Made by a program: the position numbers and the translations under genes
Shown: positions 12,601 through 25,376 of the stretch, one piece after another
Layout of the letters: every line of letters begins with the position of its first letter
How positions within the stretch are numbered: the stretch's first letter is position 1
The notes under the pieces: model-generated
What the model was told of the DNA's origin: nothing
The model's input: the letters and a program-made list of their open reading frames with translations, nothing else
Database searches by the model: none
Assembly (NCBI GenBank): GCA_008360955.1
Contig: LUCM01000230.1
Location: forward strand, 36,223 to 100,222
DNA: 64,000 bases
Source of the DNA: Fasciolopsis buskii
Lineage: Eukaryota; Platyhelminthes; Trematoda; Plagiorchiida; Fasciolidae
Reading direction: 5' to 3'

Positions 12601-15600
12601 CTTCTTTAAGTCGGAATGCTGCAATTTGCGGATTTTTAAAGAATCTAGCCATGTACGAAACAGTAGAACACTTGTATACTCGGGTGCCTGAAGATGATTG
12701 TATATAAAACGAATGACGCAGGAAAAAATGTATTCCGTTAGTTGTTCATGAGTAGAATGAAAGAAGTCAGTAAGCATTCTTGAGGAAAGCTTCTGTTGGG
12801 AGATGATGAATTCAATAAACAAATGACGGGACAAACTGCTACACGAAGACAGGGACCTCAGAGACCTGGAAATTAATCTGATAACCTTTATTAAATGACT
12901 GGAGGAAATGACGGGAACACGTAGAGCCAATGTAGTAAGATACGCGAAGAAACAAGATGTTTAGATAAAGTACGTGAAGGAATTTAAAAGATGAAACAAA
13001 AAGACAGACGTCTGTATGTTTTTTTGCAAAAATGTGTTCCACCTGAGATGCCCGTGTAATACTTTGGCCCGGGGACCAAGTTAAGATTCTTTGCTGAATC
13101 TTGGTCAGTCAGTTGTTTCCGACTAAAAGATATTGGAGTACAAGCGCTAATAAAACCGGATATGTTTGATATCAAGACGTGATAATTTAATGAGCTACTT
13201 GACTTGCTCGATGCCATATCAATTTAACCAAACAAAATACGAAAGTTCAGCGACGAGCCCGTCAATAGCCAGTGTTCATCGCTCCGGTATTTCTGACAAT
13301 GTACGATTCCGGTGGTTAGAAATAACTTTGTTCTCCCTATCGAGTTTGCAATGCGTTAGATAGTTTAGTTGATAGCTATGATGACATATCGGGCGAATTT
13401 CCATCGTATCTGTTGTCTCAGTCAAACCAAATCTCACAGTTGACTATTTAGGAGCCTCGTCACTTCCGGCTGAGTAATAATGAAAATTTAAGTATTCTGT
13501 TCCTTGTTATGCTATTTCATATACCAAGGCTGAAGATGGGGGAGTTTCAGTAAGACCTATAGATTTTTCTGGATAGTCGTTTCCAAGCATGACTGTATTT
13601 CATAATTTGCTAACGCTTGTACTGACTAGATGAAAGAGAAAATATAAAGGGAAATATGTACTGGCTCTGTCTGCGTGATTGTATCCCTAGTCGGCCTAAA
13701 ACCAAACAATAGCCTAGAAAAGTAATGAAGTTTTCAGTTCACATTCTGATGTACGGCGAAACTAAGCTTCGACTTCTCCGAACACGTGCTATGACATTGA
13801 CACAGCAGAGTTCAAATCTGAACCACACACTACGCGTTAAAGTGTCGTTGAATTTGCTGAACCACGGGCACTTGTGGGGTAAACAAAGTTTCTCTTAATT
13901 TTCAGTTATCCGGCTTTGTGTAGCAAGTGGGATAAGTTTTTCGAAGAAATTTCACATCGGACAGTGAAGAAACTATTTTGTGGTACGGCTGGATTTCATC
14001 ACTTTCAGAGCTCTATCGAGAGAGTTCGACGAGCAATATTTGACATCATTCATAGCAGTTTCTGTGATCAGGGGTTAAGACGGTCAATTGCTGGACACCA
14101 TTAGGACATATTTCCCAAATGCATTTTCCAATATAAAGCCCACCCCTAGTGAGCATGCTCATTTTCCCAAAACCGCATCAGAGGCAGCTTGATTTCAAAC
14201 GTAATCTCATCGTACGGTCAACCCTGTCAGTCACAATGTGAGTGCTTTGAATAGAAAGGAAGTTGACTAAGCCCACTTTAATCCACTCATATATACAACA
14301 GTTTTCAAGAGCTGAATAGGGGAATTTTAGCATAAAGCAATATTGATCCACTGTGGAGGTATTCTTCGTGCAAATCGTGATGAGATAAAATCCGATTTTG
14401 ACATTTTTGCTAACTGTCTTATTCCAGCCATATTACTCATGGTGATCAGTCTCCTGAAAGAATCTGAACAAGACCTAATTGTTGGGACAATCGTCCAATA
14501 AGCTTTCAACGTACCTTTGGTGAATTAGCGGAATCCGACTACACACTGATTGAAGTTACGAATACAATTTAGATAAATATCGCACCATATCCGTACAACC
14601 TTGAATGTTTGTTCATTTTTCAGTTTAACAATAGCAAACATTCTGATGTTGATTAGCTAGACAAATGCCTTCACACTGTTCCAGCTATGGAAGGTGAAAA
14701 GTTCATTCAATCTGCCGTCAAGATCAGCATTCATTCGTGTATTTCGTAAGCTATCTATCCGTGGTAAATTCGTTCTTCACCAGTCCTCCGCAAACTCGCC
14801 ACGTCAGCATCCCGATAGTTTTATACTGTCTAGGTACAAAATGATTAACCAAGATAAGAAAACTTCTGATGTTAATAAATTATCGAAAAAAAAACTGAAA
14901 TCTGTGCACACCTAGAGATTTTTCAGTTGCATTTATTAGAAAAAAAAGACAAGACAAAGAATAAAACTCGTCTAATTTCGTGACCCTGGGGATTTTCAGC
15001 CCAAAAATGAAAGCGGCAATTTTCTAATCGTAAATTTGCACCAGCCTGTCAAACCCAGTCCAACTGTTGCCAGATTTTTCGAAAGCTTTGCGTTTCCGCA
15101 CGTGTTCACTTATGCGCCACAGGTTGATCAGTGAATCTGCTCTGCACGTACGTAAGCAAGCATGTTGGTAAATGTACGCGTTCCTGTGTTTCACTAGCAC
15201 AAGCCGCGTTTTTCATCCCAGTTTGTCTTACCGAAATGATCAGTTTGCGTAGGATTATTCGTTGTTTTTTTTCTATTCTGGAATCCTATTTCGAGGACTG
15301 TTTTGCATGCTCGCTTAGTCTTTCGGTTGCGTTGTTGTTGATCGGTCACCAGCCTAGGGGCTGACCACGTGTTTACATTAACGATAAACCCATCCTTTGT
15401 ATGGCAGCTGCGTGCATTGTTTTGTGACGGAACAATGATGTCAGATAGAACGAGAAACTTTTAGTATTCAGTTAACAGAGTTCATTGGCAAGCATATTCA
15501 TCCCCTGATCATCTTTAACAAGAAAACGAACAAGGCAAATAATTAAGACTCCTCGTAATGTGGACGAATCACCGTGTGGTTCTTAAATAGACTTAACATT

Positions 15601-16594
15601 CATTCACGTGCCTAGTAATTCAAATGAGATTCTAATGAGAAAGGAGAATGTTTCTCATTCGGTGATGAAACCAACAAAACCTTTAAGTTCGTCATTGTAG
15701 CTGTTGTTTGAAAGATGACCCGAAGTGGATAGTCCACGACATAGAAAGTACACGAAAAAGCCTCAATCACTGGAATCGATCAAGCGATCTTCTGAGATTG
15801 AAGACATTATGACAAAGCATTCAGCATCACATACATTTGACATCAACAACACTCAGTCTTTTTCACACTTTTTGTCTGCTTTCTTCCTACCCTTCCACTT
15901 TTATGACAGTGGATAAAAATCTGCGACAGACAGACAGAAATCAGCATACAAACCCAAGCACGGATGTCATCCTCAGAAACCGAAACCTACTCAATTCACG
16001 TCAACTATTTGCACCCTACCTAACTGGAAATTTCCACGAGCGGGTACTCACGGAGCGAAAGTCCCTAATGGTGACCGTAAACCCCAGTCACAAACGTAAA
16101 TTGATCAGTCAAAACTAACTGATTGGGAGTAGCATCTTAAAATACTTTCTGCTCGTTTGTTGCACGTCGTTACCAATTACCCTAGATCGTTCGTTGTTAC
16201 GTGAATCCATTGTCATCAGTCTGGATGCGTAAGTCCCAATCGTTCCAATTTATGCTATGCGAATCGTTATTTCACAGGGCGGGAAAAGCGTAGAGACTAT
16301 CGCACCTCATCATATACTGTTCCATGCTCACATGTAACAATTCTGAAACAAAGATGTCACGTGTGATCGTGAATTCGATGGTCTTATACTATCGGCGCCA
16401 GTAGTTGGAATCAAACTAAATGAGGTACACAATGATACGATTCATCGATATACTAAAAGGGTTTTTTCTAAAAAAATCGCTTTATTCACGTATGAGCCAA
16501 GGGATCGGTTACAAAATAGACCAGCCCCAAGGGCACTGGAATAAAAACAGGCACGAAATGAATTTCATTTGGATTCGACTAGTAGCTCTCTAAC
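9649..16594. other. Unassigned AT-rich region, no gene recognised
   Basis: Nearly 7 kb in which every open frame is short and none carries a motif I recognise. One exon-like candidate at 11023-11266 is listed separately with low confidence. No transposon coding signature was seen on either strand. Confidence 0.45.
11023..11266 (+). other. Exon-like open frame behind a branch-point/acceptor-like motif
   Basis: The bases ctaactaatgattctag at 11006-11022 resemble a branch point followed by a 3' splice acceptor. The following frame stays open for about 80 codons and begins with a hydrophilic stretch containing ENEKWYHTKISQNVLKEWQ. The composition looks protein-like, but there is no family match I can name and no clear donor site. 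Open frames of this length occur by chance in this window, so this is only a candidate. Confidence 0.12.
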
Positions 16595-16613
16595 CACACA
16601 CACACACACACAC
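16595..16613. repeat. (CA)n microsatellite
   Basis: About nine CA units, followed by GCAG/GCAGG-rich sequence and a further short CACACACACG run near 16680. Confidence 0.95.
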
Positions 16614-19600
16614 GAGCAAGCAGGCAGGCGCTCATGCACGCTTGCAGTACGCACATGTAGATGATATCCAAGTACCTATGCACACACACGCACGATTATG
16701 TTACGCTTCATTCAAAAGCGTGTTGCAGAATGTTAGAATAAGATTTGATTGATTTCCTTGGGAAGATGTAGAACTATAGAACCTCTATTTTAAGATGTAT
16801 TACTTATGCATGAGTCTAGTTACATGAGCTTTATGGTCCGAACGATGTTCGAAGCCAAAAACCAATTTCCTCATCTAGGCGCCACTGAATAAGTCGTATC
16901 CATGATTGGATATAGTACTTGGAGCATTTTGCTTTGTAAATAGCGCAATCGCTTTCTGATTGTAGAGACATATGATAATGAGACCGACGGTTATCAAACG
17001 GGAATGAACAAAAAAGTCAGTTGATTTTTGAACAACGAATATAATGAAACGGGCATGTCTCATGGCCTATAAGGCCCATTTCGCTATATAGGAGACCGGG
17101 ACCCACGGCCGTAAAGATCCGGGTGGCGTAAAATCACATTAAATCCTGATAGCTTAGGTGTGGCAACGATCGTGACAACAGTGAATTTTCATCCATGATG
17201 AACTTCAAACCGTAGTGTCCAATGCAATCCAATTGGCTGGGCTCACCTTTTTAAAACACGGCGGACGTATTTCGCACCAAATAATAAGGGTATCAATTAT
17301 CAAAGCACTGGGTTTTTACTCATCATACTGTGAAACCGCCGCCCTATCTATTCACAAACAAGGCCACGTTACGAATAAACAAAAGTATAACCGAGTCATA
17401 TTTGGATGAGAGTATCAATTAATTGTACACAGCAGCCATTTTTCCGCAACCAGTATCCGTTTGTTTTAATAAAATATTGGTTCCAAGATCGTAATTGCTT
17501 TGTAATCTGAGCATCTGTCTGGTAAGCAAAAGTTCCCCGTGTTCATCCCAGCTTTCGGCATCAGCAACTGGATACGAATAAAGCAAGACAAGTTAACGTT
17601 AAAAGTAGGTCTAAGGTGGGTGAATCCTCTCGCTATTTACAGCAATAGTTAATACGTCATTTGCACGCACCCATGTAAACGAAGGGCTTTAGGTTCCGTT
17701 CCCTATCACGGTTCACATAGACAATCATTAGAGATCCGCAGCAAATGCTAAAATAACGGAATTTTCACGAGTCTTTTCTACTAACTGCGCCACTTAGCCA
17801 GTCATCACCAAGCTCAATCTCATGCTCCATGACCTAAGGAGTCAGGTTTGCAAAATATATCAGATTATGAAGGCCAAATGCAAGAGGCTGGCTTCCAAAT
17901 TCTGGTCTGAGACCATCCGGTATCTGACTCGATCCGGATTATATGTCAGCAAAGTTCTAAAATGGCGGTGTCTGTTCGTTTTACTCTGGTTACTTATCCC
18001 CTACAAATTCAGCTACTTCCAACATTCCTGCAACACTGCCCCGTGTCTATGCTCGATCCACTATTTGAACGCATCCCTTTAGCATCGTTTCTTTTTGACA
18101 ACCGTCACGTTAATTCGAGTTCCAAAGTCATAATGTAAAATACATCTATCACTAGTGACCCAAGGCCCAGTTTGGTAGTCAGATCGATTCCCGTCAACTT
18201 TGCTCCTTGCTGACTTGGCGTCCCGTTTGATTTTGGTGGCATCACTATTCTCATCTGATGTTGCTGCTTGCTTCGAACTGCCCATTCTCCCTGTCAGGTC
18301 TTCCTATTTCATAAGCTGGGTATGGATGGCAAAGTCGTTGATTGGTTTCATACAGTTCTTAATTCATGCCAGACTACGATGCCTTTGCAAACGACACAGC
18401 AAGCCTGAGCGAATGCTTGTGAAAAAATCCAAAGAGAAGGTTCTTTCTGACTCTATTTTCATTTATGCATGTATAGACCTAATGAAGAGTTTGTTCATCT
18501 CGTCTTGTTTTTTCTGTCCTCAAAAACGTTTCGATGGCTAACTTGTTTGATCGCGGGTCCGAAGCGATTGTTTAACAGATCAGCCGTCAGAAATAGGTCC
18601 CTCTGACTCATTAATCTGACCTAGCAATCCAGAATTGTGGTCGCTTTCCTATTCGTGCAATTCGGATCTACGTGGATGGGTCTCTCTCACTCGGATCGTT
18701 TTAAGACACTTGGAAGCGAATAGCACTCCGATTTGGACCCTGAAACCATCAATCAATTGACCATTTATTTTTTAGACTAGTGAAATATGCAATATTTTAG
18801 TAAAGTAAACAAAAATACAACTAAATAAACACTCCTAACCGACAAAGTCCTGTTCTGATACTTTATACTGGGTAATAAAGAAAGATGCATCGACTTTCCC
18901 ATATACTGCAAGCTCATTTCCGTTGTGATACACTTCAAAGAACATCTGTCTACGTACTAAACATTGGAAACTAAACGCCGCATGCCACAAAGTTGCTTGT
19001 GTGTTTCCGATTCCCGGCCAAGAAGAAAAATTGGACTGGACGTTTTGTAATGAATCACAAGCACTAGGAGGTACATTGACCAACGGGATTCAAAGTTTTG
19101 ACCATGTTTGTGCAATTGTTGACCAGTATGGATCAAATATGATTAATTCTTTGATAGTAAGCCAGCATTATGTTATCTCTTTATAGTTTGCGAGAGGCTA
19201 TTGCTTTCGTCTTGCGCAATTCGTCAAAATTTCCGAGATAACGAAACCTGGCATTGAGTGAAAATAAACCGTGTTACTTAGCTTCTCGTAGCTCAAACAC
19301 GGCATACTTCTTGGTAACACCGTTAGAACATCTGGTCACATGACTAAAGGAATTGATTCCTTATTCTAAGGAAATTTTCATCGCTCACTAATAAACAAGC
19401 AGTCATACCAATGTATATCAATATGTCAGCAAGCACAAAAGATAAATTTGTATAACTCCGTTTGCGTTCCTATGAACAACATGTGTCTCGTACCCTTAGC
19501 ACATGATCGACTGATATCTGTCATTCCATTGGATAAAGGAAGTAGTTGGACTTTTCATGAAAAAACAAGTGATTTCGTATAGATTGTTTGAGACACGCGG

Positions 19601-22600
19601 AAAGTAATAATCATGGGATGAAATGGAGGCTCTCGGGAACAATGAGAAGAATTCTGGTACGATCTGCGTGCTTCGAGTTTAAATTTACAAAATTTTACTT
19701 AAACAAATCAGATATCGGCCAAAAACGAGATTGTAAAATGTGCTATTTTGCGGAATCCGATGAATACAGATGATTTCATTATGGTGACTATAGTGTAATG
19801 CAAATGTTTACAAGGGAAACTCTTAGGTATGCACATAAAATGAAGGGTTCACGTACTCGCTGTGCATCTGGACACTGATACCACTGGGCCGAGGTCGAAC
19901 CAGTGACTTTCTGTCTATCTTAATGACTCTCTATCACCGATCGACTGTGAAAATGAATCTCAAAAGGGAACTCCACAAAAGTAAGTCTTTGTTGTAGAAA
20001 CCACTATTGAATTAGCTCAGTCAGTTGGCTTTCAGTGTAAGCGAATAAAGTGGTAGAATGGGATCCAACGACGTTTTGACTGATTTTTAGGTACCTAGAG
20101 TAGAAAACGTGTAAAACTCGGGTCCAGGCCATGTATCTACATCGCATGTATACATTTTATGTATCTTACTCTAAACAATTCTATATTCTACTTACAGTCT
20201 CTTCTTATTTGAACCACCCTATAGGTGCGCGAAGGCAGACGACCGTGGTTGACAGTATAAATTTATCTAATCAGCTAAAGTAAGTTTCTGAGATACTTTA
20301 CAAGTAACATACAGCTGGTGAACAAGACCTTGGAGTTGATGTTTGATTGATAATTACTAAGCAGAGATGGAAGTTAATGGTAACGGTAAGAGATTACATG
20401 GACAACAGGGTTATTCACTATAAGATATCAGTGCTCGGATACGCACTAGGGAACCATGCCGGAACTGTACGGTTGTTTTATCCTTGTTTGGAGTCATCAA
20501 CAGTGCTTATCCACCAGGTCCAAACGGGGACGTGAACCCGAGGTGAACGATAGTAAGTCGAACATTTTACCGTTGCTGGCCGAACTACCATTTGTTTAAC
20601 TTAACGACAGGATATATCACTGCCAATGATCCCGAATCAAGATGGAACAGCCGCACAGCGGTTTTATGGCTCCGTAAAGTTGACCTGAGTTGAATATCGG
20701 ATGATGGGAACAGTTATAATTCGCAATACTAACAGAACTAGAAAGTGGCTGAATAGCGAACATCAAGGATTTGAAATATATTTTCCACAATGCTTGTAAA
20801 TTTTGCCAGTTTTAGGTGAAAATTTAGTGACTTTTACCATTCACGTATCAGGCTTAGTACGTGTGAGATTCAGCAGCCCCCGTCGTATTTTCAAAAATGT
20901 GAACAATTGATCAGTTTATAAAATTTTAGCTCGTTCCCATCCATTCCATTCGGTTGACCAAGCAAGTACCAGTTGATCCAGTCAGATAATGAATTCGTTC
21001 TATACGAAGCCTTAAGAAGAATCAACAATGGAGTTTATTTGTATATACAGAAGAAAAAACGCATTTATTTTGATTTCCATCGATCAATTTCTCATGGTAC
21101 TGTTGGTTGCAACAATTGAAGAATCCAAACCCCGATCACTTATGGTCACACGAGGGCTCAGCTATACTAAGTTTCTCGGAACACTACTGAAGCCGGTGTT
21201 CAAAATATCACAAGATTTGTCCTTGGGTATATCTTGCAAATTTGCTTGGATAGCGTTGGAACAAATAAGGGAAGAAAATAAGCCAATTTTCTGACCTTTA
21301 GCATATTCACTGGAAGATGCTGTATTGAGCCCAATGCTACCAACAGGTGTTTCTTTTCCATTAGCCCAAATCCAAGCAGTAGACAATCCCTTCGATTGGC
21401 CATGCCTTTTCGATTCCATTTTCAGTTTCATCATGCAACTTCAACCCAAACAGAGAATCCCTCCCTGAAGCAAACAACTTTTGCCGCTGTCACCATACAG
21501 AAGGACCAATGAATGTATTTAGAGCCAAGGCATTGACAAGCAAAACTTATCAAAGAAAGGTGGTAAGAAGCAAACAAATCAAATTGAAAGGAACAGTCGA
21601 GAAAATGGAAATTGATGTACATGTACTCTACCAATTCTGTACAGTTTGAAACTGAAAGTGGAAAATCACTGAACCGAAGTTGGTTTACTTATCTTGCTAA
21701 TGAATCTAGACAGGGATGTGAACCTTGAATCGGCATTTCTCAAACAATTGTTTCGCCGGTGTTTCGTTCATCACCGTTATAGTTCGCTCGTTGCTCCCAG
21801 CCTAAATTGTTCCGATATGGGAGTTGATGTGAAAATTTTACATCTGACAACTTCCTGGCAGAAGCAGTATGTCACAGGGGGAATTTGATTCGCAAATCCC
21901 GGCCCCGCATTGGCTAGATTGCTCGCACCTATTGACTTCTAGATAGCAATCATATTTGCTATGATGGTGTTAGACTCCGTATTTGGCCAACTCCGATCGT
22001 TTGTACCCATTTTTTGTGTTGTCCCGATGGCGGCTATCCAGTTTCTGATGTTCCTTGCACAAAATGTGGGTCCACGATTTGTTCCCTCGTCTAGTAGATT
22101 GTTGACCCGGCGAGTGATCACACTTATCTTCAACTTTGCAGAGCACATGTTTTGTGAATTCCGTTCGTATTCGATCAAGTCCACCTGATTGAAGATTGGT
22201 GTTACGGAAGCCACGCCAACATGACAGGAAACCGAACCTGCGGGGAAGGGGTTGTGTAATCGTGTTACCAAAAGGATTGGTGCATAAAAAGGCAGACAGA
22301 GATAATATGAATCGGGTCCTGTCCTCAATCAGTTCAGGGGAACATTTTTGACGTCTTCCCACTGATGCTGTTTTCTTTGTTCAACTATTCAGTTGACTTA
22401 GAGGATTTTATTGTGTGTTGAGCAATGAGCTATGCGGGCTCCAATAAAGCATAATCTCACTGATATATTGTTTGTTCTGGTTATATGTTCAGGTTTGTTT
22501 TCGGTCGTGACTATGATATTTTTTGGTGAACACTAATTTTGTTGGTTAGTAATTGATTGTCAACTTACAACTGGAAAGAAGGCAAGATTTTGTGCGGTAG

Positions 22601-25070
22601 CTGGTCCCAAATCCCAAAAAAAATCCATGCACACACGTCACTTCTGGCAATCTATTGATGACTCTGAGCTAAACTCTACACTATCCAACCAGGATCTAGC
22701 CAGCCGTGGTGTTCACTTTTTGGTTTGATTATGATTAAAAAAACTCGTCGAAAAGTTGATTAAATTTATCGATGTTCAGTCAATCACCTATAGCGGATCC
22801 GGACAGGATAGCAGCCACCGTGTTTGGTAGACAATTGCTCGTTTTTCATTCCTTTTTAGGCTGACAGTCGACCAATGTGGACTGAGGCCATTTGGGATAA
22901 ATGATAAACTTCCACATTTATTCCCAAATCAGTTGATCATGGTCAAATAACACTTTTTAACCTCAACGATTCTTGCAACTCTGACGCTGCAATTGAAGAT
23001 TATCGAGGATGGCCTCTGTAAAGCGATCAGTCTAACCTGCTTAGCAAATGTCGGCATCCGAAGGCCAATTTAATGGCAATGCCAAAAGGTGAGCTGGTTT
23101 ACTAGTTCTGGAAATAGTGATCACTTTCTGTGTAGTACTTTACTGGTTTCTACTAATAACTTTATCCTGTATATCTCACACAATCATGTTCTGCTGTTGC
23201 ATTCTTTTCTTTTCAAAATTATTCCAAGCGGTTAAGATGACCTCTTAGTGTTTTTACTTTCGTTTCCTGGACATCCATTGTCATCATCACTGCAATAATA
23301 CATACAGAATCGCTTATTTTAAGTCTCTCGGACGCACTACGACAGCCGACTGGCAACAGTTTGCTTCATTTATTGTCTCTTTATTTGAGATTATGGGTTC
23401 GCTTGTTGGGAGTCATTTCCAAAGTCTGAATTGATGGCTAGCATGCGCATCAAACAGTGATTTGATCTGATGTTTCTCCCCTGCTTCAAACTAACCGAAT
23501 TCCCGTGAGATGTTGAACGAATTTCACGGGTGAGGATCTCGCCAACTGGTATTCATGCTCGGACTTCTGATACCGAATACAGTAGGAACGGTGAATAACG
23601 ATCGGAATTAAGCGATAACTGATCTGTTCTTCTGCCTTTCGGTTGTCGGTTTTGTTTTATAATTGCCTTCTCCTTAGCCCCCGAGGGACAACAGTTCCAT
23701 TGGCGAAATGCACGTGATATAGCCAACAGAAGTCAAGATTAGTTTATATGTCACGCTACTGATCGCTAGAGGACATTTCAGTGCATTCAAATTCAATTTC
23801 TTGGACCTTTCCCACCACCAGACCGGTATCATTTCTTTCGCATTCAACGGGACGATGTACAGACAATAGCACGGCTTGTGGTCATGGGTGCACAACGATC
23901 CGAAGTTGAAGAGATATCATGCCCATATCTGGTTGCTTGTAGCGAATAGTGAACACACGAATATTCACCTCATTAGTTGTAAGGGGAGATTGAGCACCAA
24001 ATTTCAACCCCCAAGCATATTTAAAACACAACAAGGTCAAGCTTCAATACAATCGTTCACTCTCAATAAACTTTGTCAAATCAGTTGGGTTGCAAAGCGA
24101 ATGGATTTTGGTTAACTTGGTCTGTTAGGTTTCGTTCCCTAGAAATGCTAATGATAGAAGCTGCACTAGGGCGTCCATGCTTAATTATTGTTTGATATCA
24201 AAAATGGGAACCCACTGATCGACTCGGTAAGACAGATTCACGTAAGTTAGTGAATTGGTTTCAGAAAAGTTCCAAGGTTCCACTGAATTAAGGTTCATTG
24301 GTTTGCACCCAAGGAAAGCGAATCAAAAATGAAAACCTTTAGAAGTTAGTGAAGCACATGAAGCCGCCTAATATTTTACGCAAAATACAAATGCCGTTCA
24401 CATCTACCGCTTCACGAATGCATGCGAATAATGCCCAAAACTGTCAGCCAAAATCTGCAATCTACTTCATCGAATTGAACAATCTTTTTTTCAGCAGCAA
24501 TCCCGTATGTCGTGAGATGTTGGTGACAACTGGGCGCCAAATAGAAAACGAAAGTAAATTCACTATCGTACTTTTGAGGCACCGTTTAGTTTTTCGTGGT
24601 ATTCATTCCTCCACGGGTAGGCGCGTATATTGGTTGGAAGCATAAGATAAATTTTTGTTCCCAATTAGAAATCGTTTTTTGTCACGTGATTCCGCTTAGG
24701 CATACCGTATCTTTCCTTCTAATCACCTAACCGTTTGTGTTTCTGAACACAAAAAAACGCAATAACGAAGACATTCTTGGCATCGCATCATGAAGTGTGG
24801 GAACCCGTGGGAGTAGATCACGTTGTTTGGCAATGCGATTTCATCGAAATGGGAGGCAAATCGTGTTGTGAATTTGTGTAATTTGGTCCAGATCGCGCGA
24901 CTGATTGGAGACATTTAAAATCGGATTAAGCGGATCAAAAAAATATTACCCATGAAAAATCTTTCTTTGATTCAATCTTGAAAACAGCGTATCGTATGAG
25001 TGTAGTGGCTACGTTTTCAGCAGAACAGCGGCTAAAATGCCGGGAATTCTGCAGGGCCAATTTTAATTTT
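16614..25070. other. Unassigned region, no gene recognised
   Basis: About 8.5 kb of AT-rich DNA. Open frames reach about 130 codons (minus strand, 21939-22362) without recognisable domains, and overlapping frames on both strands argue for chance. A weak tRNA-like trace near 20007-20070 is listed separately. Confidence 0.45.
20007..20070 (+). repeat. Weak tRNA-like A-box trace
   Basis: TTAGCTCAGTCAGTTGG resembles the Pol III A box and D-arm of tRNA genes, but the expected B box downstream is not intact and no cloverleaf forms. It may be a worn SINE head or a chance match. Confidence 0.25.
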
Positions 25071-25103
25071 TATACATATATATTTATATATATATATATA
25101 TTA
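25071..25103. repeat. Interrupted (TA)n microsatellite
   Basis: Alternating TA with single-base interruptions. A second, longer interrupted (TA)n tract lies 230 bases downstream. Confidence 0.93.
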
Positions 25104-25331
25104 ATAGTCACTGAGGTAATTCGATGTAACAAACGAAGTAACGTATCTTTCTGATGGTAGGAGCTGTAGATAAAAGGACTTATTTCTTCTTAAACTGTAA
25201 TTTATTGTCGCACTGTAGTAACCTGGTTTTGTAGATTTCCTTAAGTGTGAATCAGTGGTTTAAATAGTAGAACTCTGCTATACAAGCTACTATTCATCAT
25301 ATTCCACTGTGGTCAAGCCAGATATGTATGA

Positions 25332-25345
25332 ACATATATATATAC

Positions 25346-25376
<31 letters not shown>
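25332..25376. repeat. Interrupted (TA)n microsatellite with CATATA units
   Basis: TA runs broken at regular points by C, giving ACATATATATAT-like units. Typical slippage-prone simple repeat. Confidence 0.95.

Noticed and set aside
18835..19083. Minus-strand open frame of 82 codons with an aromatic-rich, protein-like composition
   Set aside because: It begins on TTG right after an upstream stop, matches no family I can name, and has no clear splice signals.
19890..19960. Minus-strand GGTTCGACCTCGG considered as a tRNA B box
   Set aside because: Neither an acceptor stem nor an A box at proper spacing could be found.
21162..21434. Minus-strand 90-codon open frame overlapping a plus-strand frame
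   Set aside because: No recognisable motif. Overlapping frames on both strands of this length are expected by chance here.
21939..22362. Two overlapping minus-strand frames of about 130 codons
   Set aside because: Different frames over the same DNA, no domain signature, no support for either.
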